Shown here: piece by piece, positions 16,917 to 23,021 of the stretch
Layout: every line of letters starts with the position of its first letter
How positions within the stretch are numbered: the first letter of the stretch is position 1
NCBI GenBank assembly: GCA_020025255.1
Contig: JAHHSK010000023.1
Location: forward strand, 1 to 27,927
Length of the DNA stretch: 27,927 nt
Origin: Ruthenibacterium sp.
Lineage (GTDB): Bacteria; Bacillota; Clostridia; Oscillospirales; Ruminococcaceae
Direction of reading: 5' to 3'
Made by a program: the position numbers and the translations under genes
The notes under the pieces: model-generated
Database searches by the model: none
What the model was told of the DNA's origin: nothing
Seen by the model: the letters and a program-made list of their open reading frames with translations, nothing else

Positions 16917-16986
16917 AAAAAAAGCGATGCCGGCAAATAGGCCCTGCACGGAAAACTCCTGCGCAAAACGATTTGCCGGCAATCGC
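16917..16986 (-). terminator. Terminator of the binding protein-permease-esterase operon
   Basis: On the minus strand a 15-base-pair stem with one bulged base (16986-16971 with 16938-16924, core GCCGGCAAAT) encloses a 32-base loop and runs into TTTTTTT (16923-16917). It starts 40 bases after the esterase stop codon. Confidence 0.75.
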
Positions 16987-17025
16987 ATGGCTGGATTCCC
17001 TGCGCTGCTTTCCGATGAATCAGAG

Positions 17026-18321
17026 TCATTCGATTTGTTTTTCAGCAAGCGGATTAGTCCAGCTGTAATGCAGCTTGATTTTACGGAAATCCATAAGATC
17101 CATCATTTCCTGCTGCGAGCCTGCATCCGGCTGCGCGCGGAAGCTGATGATATTGTTTACGGTTTGCCTGCCATAGAACATCTCATCGCAGAAATCCAAA
17201 ATGGCAAGCCAGTCGATTTTCTGGAATTCATGCGTGCCTTCACGGAAGTGCATCGCATTCTTTTCGGGAACACCCAGAAAATCAAACACTTCCTGCGCCG
17301 CACGCCAGGTTATCTGCGTGCCGAAGGTGTTGGCCCATACATCGCGCAGACCATCGGTTGAGATCAGTGCACGCGGGGCAATCAGAGCCTTTGCAAAGTG
17401 CAAGTCGAACGGCAGGCGGTTCTCGTTGAGGGTTTTGCCGAATTTTTCAAAAGAAAATTCCTTGAGCCGTGCATACAAATCATCTACTTTGGGGAACTGG
17501 GAAGAGGTATAGTTTTGCTGTCTTAGGCCGAATTCCCCGAAAGCATCCGACCACCAGTATCCCAGCAGATCGTTGATGCTGCCGGCTGTTTCGCATACGC
17601 CGATCCCTTCGCCGTAGCGGCTTCCCAAAAAACGGAAGCATCCGGCACCGCCGCAGCCAGAGCCGTTCGGGGCACAAAGAGCGAATCGTTCATCATAAAT
17701 AGCGGCGCAAAGTGCGACCTTGCCTCCGCGGGAATGTCCGGTGGCAACGATTTTATCGGTGTCGGCCCAATCGGTTGTAAACAGATAATCCACCAAACGG
17801 CTTTGCGCCCATGCCCACATGGCGATTGCGCCCCAGTCGCATTCGGGGAACGCCTTGGCTGCCGGGCCATGAAACGCTTCGGCACTGTCTGCGGCAATCT
17901 GTTCTTTATCAAATTCCATAATGGCATATCCGCGTTCACAGACCGCTTCCTCTTCAGCCGGAGAGCCGTGGCGTCCGGTGAATTGATTCCATGTGATAAC
18001 AGGTACTTTTCCTTCGCGCACCGGACGGATCAAATCGGCGTCAAAGGTCACTTCGCCGTTTCGGCCGGTTGTGATGCGAATGGTTTGTGCAAGGGCGCGG
18101 CCATTGTAAACCGGACGGGAGAAAACCACTTCGCCGCTTGTTTTGCCGGAATCCTTCGGCATATGGCCGTACAGATAATGGGCAAGCATTTCTTTTAAAT
18201 ATTCGCGTTGTTCCGGCCATTCTTCCGGGGATTTGACACGGGTGCCGTCCGGTTTTAAAAACGGATCGGGCAGTTCGGGGATGACAGGCAGTTCATCTCT
18301 TTTTTTGAATTCATAGTTCAT
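17026..18321 (-). CDS. Cytoplasmic CE15-type esterase (glucuronoyl esterase family)
   Basis: The 431-residue alpha/beta hydrolase has the CE15 nucleophile motif GHSRGGK (195-201, Ser197). It also has the preceding helix DWGAIAMWAWAQSRLVDYL (162-180), SGCGGAG (221-227), and a C-terminal His364 in REGTHEF followed by DWLAILDF. CE15 enzymes split ester bonds of 4-O-methylglucuronic acid, as in xylan. At the position of the fungal catalytic Glu (23 residues after Ser) there is Gly220. The acid is probably Asp323 or Asp327 in STDGLRDVW, an arrangement known for part of the bacterial family. No signal peptide is present, so it should act on imported material. Its start overlaps the permease stop by one base (TAATG), showing coupling. 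The exact substrate is not shown. Confidence 0.82.
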   Translation of the reverse strand: MNYEFKKRDELPVIPELPDPFLKPDGTRVKSPEEWPEQREYLKEMLAHYLYGHMPKDSGKTSGEVVFSRPVYNGRALAQTIRITTGRNGEVTFDADLIRPVREGKVPVITWNQFTGRHGSPAEEEAVCERGYAIMEFDKEQIAADSAEAFHGPAAKAFPECDWGAIAMWAWAQSRLVDYLFTTDWADTDKIVATGHSRGGKVALCAAIYDERFALCAPNGSGCGGAGCFRFLGSRYGEGIGVCETAGSINDLLGYWWSDAFGEFGLRQQNYTSSQFPKVDDLYARLKEFSFEKFGKTLNENRLPFDLHFAKALIAPRALISTDGLRDVWANTFGTQITWRAAQEVFDFLGVPEKNAMHFREGTHEFQKIDWLAILDFCDEMFYGRQTVNNIISFRAQPDAGSQQEMMDLMDFRKIKLHYSWTNPLAEKQIE

Positions 18322-19205
18322 TATTCTTTGACGCCTCCAATCATAACACCGGAAACAAAGTATTTCTGGACAAATGGATATATAATCAGGATCGGCAATG
18401 TGGAAACCACGATCGTTGCATATTTGATGATTTCGGCAAGCGCCGTTACATTCGTGGCTTCACCGCCGGTATTGACGATCGCATCGGCCGAACTGGTCAG
18501 CAGGATCTCGCGAAGGAACAGCTGAAGCGGATACATTTCACGGCTGCGCAGGAACATGGATGCGGGCAGCCATTCATTCCAGCGCGATACGGCATAAAAC
18601 AGCAGAACAACGGCAACGGTTGCCTTGCTGAGCGGGATGATGATCCGGAACAGACAGGTGAAATCATTGGCACCGTCCAGCTTTGCTGCTTCGATCAGGC
18701 TTTCCGGTACGCTTGCAAATGCGGTTCGCATGACAATCATGTTATAGGTGCTCAAAGCCATTGGAATCAGAATGGCCCAGCGTGTATCAATCATGTTCAG
18801 CTGGTTGATCCATAGGTAAAACGGAATCAGACCGCCGTTGAAATACATGGTGAACATGATCAGAAAGGTGAGCGGCTTTTTGAACAGATAGCCTTTGCGG
18901 CTGAGCACATATGCACCGAGGAATGTCAGGAACATACTGATGGCGGTTCCTGCAATGACATAGATCATGGTGTTCAGATAACCGGTGCCCAGTTCGCCTG
19001 TAAACACATGCTTGTATGCTTCCAAAGAAAATCCGGCAGGCTTCCACAGCACGGTGAAATCATGCTTGATAAATTGGTTGGGGTTGCTGAAGGAGGCCAG
19101 CACCACATACAGAAACGGATACAGGCAGATGATCCCGATTAGTGCAAGAAGAATGTAATTGACAACATTGAATATACGGCTGGCATTGCTTTCTTTTTCT
19201 ACCAT
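18321..19205 (-). CDS. Carbohydrate ABC transporter permease (CUT1, YtcP/AraQ-like)
   Basis: The 294-residue protein has six hydrophobic segments and the EAA loop ESLIEAAKLDGANDFTCLFR (near 186-205) that docks the ATPase. Its end, YPFVQKYFVSGVMIGGVKE, is typical of the second permease of CUT1 systems, especially those of the LplB/YtcP group. AAAGGA precedes the ATG and overlaps the stop of the preceding permease gene, 13 bases upstream. Its own stop overlaps the start of the esterase gene by one base. It forms a heterodimer channel with the 307-residue permease. Confidence 0.94.
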   Translation of the reverse strand: MVEKESNASRIFNVVNYILLALIGIICLYPFLYVVLASFSNPNQFIKHDFTVLWKPAGFSLEAYKHVFTGELGTGYLNTMIYVIAGTAISMFLTFLGAYVLSRKGYLFKKPLTFLIMFTMYFNGGLIPFYLWINQLNMIDTRWAILIPMALSTYNMIVMRTAFASVPESLIEAAKLDGANDFTCLFRIIIPLSKATVAVVLLFYAVSRWNEWLPASMFLRSREMYPLQLFLREILLTSSADAIVNTGGEATNVTALAEIIKYATIVVSTLPILIIYPFVQKYFVSGVMIGGVKE

Positions 19206-19218
19206 AGCGCACCATCCT

Positions 19219-20142
19219 TTACCACAGGCTGGTTTCGCTTACCTTGGCACTGATCTTGTTGACAATCACGACAAGGATGAAGTTCACCAGTGAATTGAAT
19301 ACGCCGACTGCGGCGCTGAAGCTGAAGTTGGATTCCACAACGCCTTTTCTGTAAACAAATGTGGAAATCACATCGGCCGTTTCGTAAATGCTGCTGTTAT
19401 ATAAAAGAAGGATCTTATCATATCCGACCGTCATAAACTGTCCGATACGCAGAATGAACATGATGATGATAGTGGGCATGATGCACGGGAGCGTAACATG
19501 CAGGACTCTGCGGAACCGGCCTGCGCCGTCTACGGCCGCAGCATCGTACAATGTAGGATCCACGCCGGAAAGAGCTGCCAGATAGATGATGGAATTCCAG
19601 CCAATGGTCTGCCACAGGTCACTGATGATGTATACCGCGCGGAATCGATCCGGATTCAGCAGCATTGTCTCCTGCGTGACGCCGAACAGAGAAAGCAGGG
19701 TGCTGACAAGTCCCGTGCTCTGCGTGAATTCTTTGATCAGACCGCAGATGACAACCAGTGAGATAAAGTGGGGAAGGTAGCTGACGGTCTGAATGGTGCG
19801 CTTGAACAGCTTGTTCTTTGCTTCGTTCAAAAGCAGTGCAAAGAGAATTGGCGCGGGGAAGCACACGACAATGGTGTAAAAGCTCAAAAGCAGGGTGTTG
19901 CGGATGATGCGCCATGCATACGGCCCTTTAAAAAAGCTGATAAAATGTTTCAGACCGACCCATGGACTTCCCCAGATTCCTGCTCCGAAGTTGAAATCCT
20001 TAAATGCGATCTGGATTCCCGCCATGGGAATATAGGAAAAGCAAATGTAGAAGGCAAGCACAGGAATCGCCATAAGATAGATCCATTTGTTCTTTTGAAT
20101 ATCTTTCTTGATGGTACGCAGGGTAAGTGAAGGCTTGTTCAT
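19219..20142 (-). CDS. Carbohydrate ABC transporter permease (CUT1, LplB/UgpA-like)
   Basis: The 307-residue protein has an N-terminal cytoplasmic stretch, six hydrophobic segments and the EAA loop YDAAAVDGAGRFRRVLHVTLP (near 206-226). The start MAIPVLAFYICFSYIPMAGIQIAFKDF segment is characteristic of the LplB group, which imports complex oligosaccharides. AAAGGAG lies eight bases before the ATG. It follows the binding-protein gene after 76 bases that hold a GC-rich palindrome, and is followed by its partner permease after 13 bases. Confidence 0.94.
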   Translation of the reverse strand: MNKPSLTLRTIKKDIQKNKWIYLMAIPVLAFYICFSYIPMAGIQIAFKDFNFGAGIWGSPWVGLKHFISFFKGPYAWRIIRNTLLLSFYTIVVCFPAPILFALLLNEAKNKLFKRTIQTVSYLPHFISLVVICGLIKEFTQSTGLVSTLLSLFGVTQETMLLNPDRFRAVYIISDLWQTIGWNSIIYLAALSGVDPTLYDAAAVDGAGRFRRVLHVTLPCIMPTIIIMFILRIGQFMTVGYDKILLLYNSSIYETADVISTFVYRKGVVESNFSFSAAVGVFNSLVNFILVVIVNKISAKVSETSLW

Positions 20143-20164
20143 CGGCTTTTCTCCTTTCTGAAAC

Positions 20165-20186
20165 AGCGCCCCCGATCGGGGGCGCT
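20165..20186 (-). repeat. GC-rich intercistronic palindrome after the binding-protein gene
   Basis: A perfect 22-base palindrome (AGCGCCCCCGA and its complement) lies between the binding-protein stop and the first permease start. There is no T-tract on the minus strand. It is more likely a 3' stabiliser that raises binding-protein mRNA over the permeases, as in malE-malF, than a full terminator. Confidence 0.6.
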
Positions 20187-20218
20187 TTCGTTTTTTATTT
20201 TAGTGTTGTGAAAATTCA

Positions 20219-21928
20219 TTACTGAACGCGGTGATTGTAGCGATCGAGCGCGGTTTCCTGAAGGCGCATAACATCTTCCAGCCCCATGGCTTTCAAGTTT
20301 TCCTGATAGCTTTCAAATTTATCCAAAGGCTCGTTGCCCATGATAAATTTGGAGAACATTTCGGATACATAGGTGGAAATTTCGTTGTACGCATTGGCGT
20401 AGGTAGAAGCTTCTTCTACCAGCATGGTAGTGGAAGGCAGACCTGCACGCTTCAGTCCGTTTGCAGGATCGCTCCACAGATCCAGAGACTTGAGGTTTTC
20501 GTCGATTTCGCCATCTTTCAGCGTGTAATCCCGTTTGGATTCCAGACGCTGTGTGTGATCCATAGGATACGGACCATTCAGGTTGCGGTATTCACTGAAT
20601 GCCTCGCTTGCAGAAATACCCTTATCGTTATGGATCATTTTGTCTGTCAGCTTGGGCCAGCCGTCCACCATTTCATAGCTTACGCCTTCAATGCCCCAGT
20701 TCAGCAGACGGTTGCCTTCTTCGCTCCAGCCGTAATCCAGAACTTTGCAGGCGGCTGCGATATCCTTGCAGGAAGTGGTGATTGCTGCGCCGGCGCCGAC
20801 ATATGCGGCATTTCCCTGCTTGTAAAGCAGCTGCTGACCCTCTTTTAGAACCGGATTGGGAACGCCGACCGGATAGAATTCGGAATCAGGATCTTCGGCC
20901 AGCACCTGGCTGCGCAGTGCGCCCAGACCGGTAGGCATCATTTCGACCCATGCGCCCACTTCACCGTTGATGATTTTAGATTGTACGTTGGTGCGGTCCT
21001 GAACCATGAAGTCCGGATCCAGCAGCCCTTCACTGTACAGTTTGTTCATAAATGTCAAATAGCCTTTGTATCCGTCCTGTGCCGGCCCATAGATGATGGA
21101 GCCCTTATCATTCAGCGCAAAAGCGGTATTGCCGGCATTGAAGCCGACCATCGGAAGAGTTATATCATAAGCGGTTGCAAACGCGTTGCTGCCGGTGAGC
21201 ATCATTGCTATGCAGGACATCGGATATTTGATGCCCATATCTTTGAAGGCAACCAGCGCTTCGTACCAATCATCCAAAGTTACGGGGATATCCAGGTTTG
21301 CTTTATCCAAAAGGTCTTTGCGGATGACAAGCCCCATGAAGGTTTCTTCGTAAGGCTCCCGCGTGATGGTGTCCTGCCATACATCGCTGTTCGCACTGGT
21401 ATAGGTGTAAACACCGGGGAAGCAGTAAATGTTGCCGGAGTCGGTTGTGATTTCCTGACGAATGTCGGGATGAGCATCAAGATATGCTTTGAAGTTCGGC
21501 GCATATTGATCAATATAATCATTCAGTGCAACGATCTTGCCGTCAGCGATTGCTGCATCCGGGCCGCCGGGATACTGGGTGCTCCAGTATGCATACATAA
21601 TGTCCGGCATATCCTTTGTAGCAATAATCAGATTGAACTGTTCGGCCGATTGTCCGCTTGCCGGTTCCTGCCAATCAATGGAAACGCCGACGTTTTTTTC
21701 GTATTCCTGCCATGCCTTATGATCCTTAAAGGATTTGACCTGGCTGGAGCCAATGTTCTGCGGATCCATCCAATAGGAAATGGAAGCTGCTGTTTGTTCG
21801 GTGCTCGTGCTTTCGGATACGGATTCCGACTGGGTGGATGACGAATTGTCAGCGGGAGACCCGCCGCATCCGGCCAGTGACATCACAACAAGAGCACAGG
21901 CTGTGAAAAATGCTGTCAGTTTTTTCAT
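20219..21928 (-). CDS. Extracellular solute-binding lipoprotein of a sugar ABC transporter
   Basis: The 569-residue protein begins with a lipoprotein signal: MKK, a hydrophobic core, and the lipobox SLAGC with Cys21. A Ser/Thr-rich linker (about 22-47) then leads to a family-1 type substrate-binding domain. The length and the segments NLIIATKDMPDIMYAYW and WVEMMPTGLG fit the LplA/YtcQ-like group of large CUT1 binding proteins. It would sit on the outer membrane face and deliver an oligosaccharide to the two permeases. AAAGAGG lies eight bases before the ATG. It is the first gene of the operon and is followed by a palindrome. The ligand cannot be read from the sequence; the downstream CE15 enzyme suggests a uronic-acid ester. 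Confidence 0.93.
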   Translation of the reverse strand: MKKLTAFFTACALVVMSLAGCGGSPADNSSSTQSESVSESTSTEQTAASISYWMDPQNIGSSQVKSFKDHKAWQEYEKNVGVSIDWQEPASGQSAEQFNLIIATKDMPDIMYAYWSTQYPGGPDAAIADGKIVALNDYIDQYAPNFKAYLDAHPDIRQEITTDSGNIYCFPGVYTYTSANSDVWQDTITREPYEETFMGLVIRKDLLDKANLDIPVTLDDWYEALVAFKDMGIKYPMSCIAMMLTGSNAFATAYDITLPMVGFNAGNTAFALNDKGSIIYGPAQDGYKGYLTFMNKLYSEGLLDPDFMVQDRTNVQSKIINGEVGAWVEMMPTGLGALRSQVLAEDPDSEFYPVGVPNPVLKEGQQLLYKQGNAAYVGAGAAITTSCKDIAAACKVLDYGWSEEGNRLLNWGIEGVSYEMVDGWPKLTDKMIHNDKGISASEAFSEYRNLNGPYPMDHTQRLESKRDYTLKDGEIDENLKSLDLWSDPANGLKRAGLPSTTMLVEEASTYANAYNEISTYVSEMFSKFIMGNEPLDKFESYQENLKAMGLEDVMRLQETALDRYNHRVQ

Positions 21929-22001
21929 GTTGGATACCTCTTTCCATTTGAATCATTATGATAGGAAAGCCCGAAAAGCCGTCGAGCTTTCTGCTGGTTC
22001 A

Positions 22002-22030
22002 AGCCTAGCACCGCATGGGTGTTTTGTCTA
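22002..22030 (-). promoter_or_regulatory. Likely promoter of the binding protein-permease-esterase operon
   Basis: On the minus strand TAGACA (22030-22025) matches the -35 at five of six positions. After 17 bases comes a TGC-extended but weak -10, TAGGCT (22007-22002). A poor -10 fits an activator-dependent promoter. The AT-rich upstream part has two loosely similar CAACA-led repeats about 33 bases apart. Confidence 0.45.
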
Positions 22031-22273
22031 TATTTATTATTTAATGTTGCTTTTTTTTATTTACATTTCAGACATTTTGTTGTTTTAATTTTTAATATGA
22101 TCCTCTTTTTTGTCGATTTTCTGCTTTTTTTCGGAAAAATCGAATCGTTTGCAGGGGCACAAGTCAAATGCGGAAATCGGGATAAGCTGAATGAAAAATC
22201 AGGATGCACAAGGTGCCGCTTGGTTATTGACGCGAAGGGCGTCACCAGTACGGCACGGCATGCCGGACAAAAG

Positions 22274-22303
22274 AAAAAACACCGTGCGGCTGCACGGTGT
22301 TTT
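22274..22303 (-). terminator. Terminator of the ireB unit
   Basis: On the minus strand CACCGTGC (22299-22292) pairs with GCACGGTG (22287-22280), extended by A-T pairs and followed by TTTTTTCTTTT. It lies 15 bases after the stop of the 101-residue gene. Confidence 0.92.
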
Positions 22304-22317
22304 GATTGGGATATGTT

Positions 22318-22623
22318 TTATTCTTTCGGTGCCTTCTGTGCGGTTTGAACTTCTTTTTCCAGCCAGATGGTACCAATCTCAAGCGCACTCCACAGACCAC
22401 GTTTTTCACTCTGCTTTTTCATGCGCTCGATCGGGCTTTTTGTGGTATCGGTGGACAGCAGCGTGACATGCACGCGGTCTACAACTTGCATGTTGTTTTC
22501 TTCCTTAGTGGTAAGAACCTGCATAAAGATAACGTACGGATCGGATAAATTGCCGTAGTAGATATCCTTATCACAGCGTACAAGCGGGCGTCCTTTGTAT
22601 GTGAGCTTAGGTGTAAAAGCCAT
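22318..22623 (-). CDS. Uncharacterised 101-residue protein cotranscribed with ireB
   Basis: I do not recognise a named family. The protein starts MAFTPKLTYKGRPLVRCDKDIYYG without a signal peptide or membrane segment. It is predicted mostly beta in the first half, with a charged C-terminus (SPIERMKKQSEKRGLW, then EKEVQTAQKAPKE). AAAGGAG lies nine bases before the ATG, and it follows ireB after 21 bases on the same strand, with a strong terminator behind it. In Bacillus the equivalent position downstream of yrzL holds the RuvX/YrrK resolvase and YrzB (DUF1292). This protein resembles neither by eye. The good translation signal and operon position make it a real gene. Confidence 0.75.
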   Translation of the reverse strand: MAFTPKLTYKGRPLVRCDKDIYYGNLSDPYVIFMQVLTTKEENNMQVVDRVHVTLLSTDTTKSPIERMKKQSEKRGLWSALEIGTIWLEKEVQTAQKAPKE

Positions 22624-22644
22624 GGGTTTGGGTCTCCTTTGTGA

Positions 22645-22890
22645 TTATTCGCCGAGATAACTTTTCAGCAGTGCCTGCAGAAGATCATCGCGGTCGATTT
22701 TGCGGATCAGCGAACGGGCACCCTGATAAGTTGTAATGTAGGTGGGGTCTTCCGAGAGAATGTACCCCACAAGTTGATTTATGGGATTGTAGCCTTTTTC
22801 TTTCAAAGCGTGGTAAACATCCGTAAGAATCGCTTTGATTTCGCGGTCTTTATCATCGTAAATAGAGAAAATAGCAGTAGGTTCGCTCAT
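22645..22890 (-). CDS. ireB: IreB family regulatory phosphoprotein (UPF0297, YrzL)
   Basis: The 81-residue protein matches the UPF0297/IreB family throughout: YDDKDREIKAILTDVYHALKEKGYNPINQLVGYILSEDP, then YITTYQGARSLIRKIDRDDLL. In Enterococcus IreB is a substrate of the Ser/Thr kinase IreK and restrains cephalosporin tolerance; its phosphorylated threonines lie near the N-terminus. Here Thr5 (and Ser3) are in that zone. GGAGGG lies nine bases before the ATG. A TATAAT box at 22926-22921 on the minus strand gives a separate promoter, so it is independent of pheT. The usual neighbours alaS and ruvX are not next to it. Confidence 0.93.
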   Translation of the reverse strand: MSEPTAIFSIYDDKDREIKAILTDVYHALKEKGYNPINQLVGYILSEDPTYITTYQGARSLIRKIDRDDLLQALLKSYLGE

Positions 22891-22920
22891 ACTCTCTGTC
22901 CCTCCTTCGGTAGTTTTGAT

Positions 22921-22926
22921 ATTATA
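22921..22926 (-). promoter_or_regulatory. -10 box of the ireB promoter
   Basis: TATAAT on the minus strand, with transcription expected near 22914, 24 bases before the ireB start. The -35 region (near 22944-22949) is poor. Confidence 0.5.
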
Positions 22927-22963
22927 GTCTATTGTATCCTAAAATAAGGGCGGATGCAAGTAT

Positions 22964-23001
22964 TTGGGGCAAAAACACAAATGTTTGTGCTTTTGCCCCA
23001 A
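22964..23001 (-). terminator. Long hairpin after pheT, probable terminator
   Basis: TTGGGGCAAAA at 22964-22974 pairs with TTTTGCCCCAA at 22991-23001, and the stem continues with CACAAA/TTTGTG after one mismatch. The full stem is not followed by T's on the minus strand. The inner hairpin CACAAA/TTTGTG is followed by TTTTT within the stem, so it may terminate there. Confidence 0.5.
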
Positions 23002-23021
23002 GGTTTTGTACGCTTTGCCCG

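Larger units (their letters stand above)
21929..22317. other. Control region of the transporter operon and spacer to the 101-residue gene
   Basis: No gene is apparent. It holds the likely operon promoter (22002-22030), a very AT-rich stretch (about 22021-22140) that could bind the AraC regulator, a hairpin TGACGC/GCGTCA (22228-22244), and the terminator of the unit to the right (22274-22303). Confidence 0.55.
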
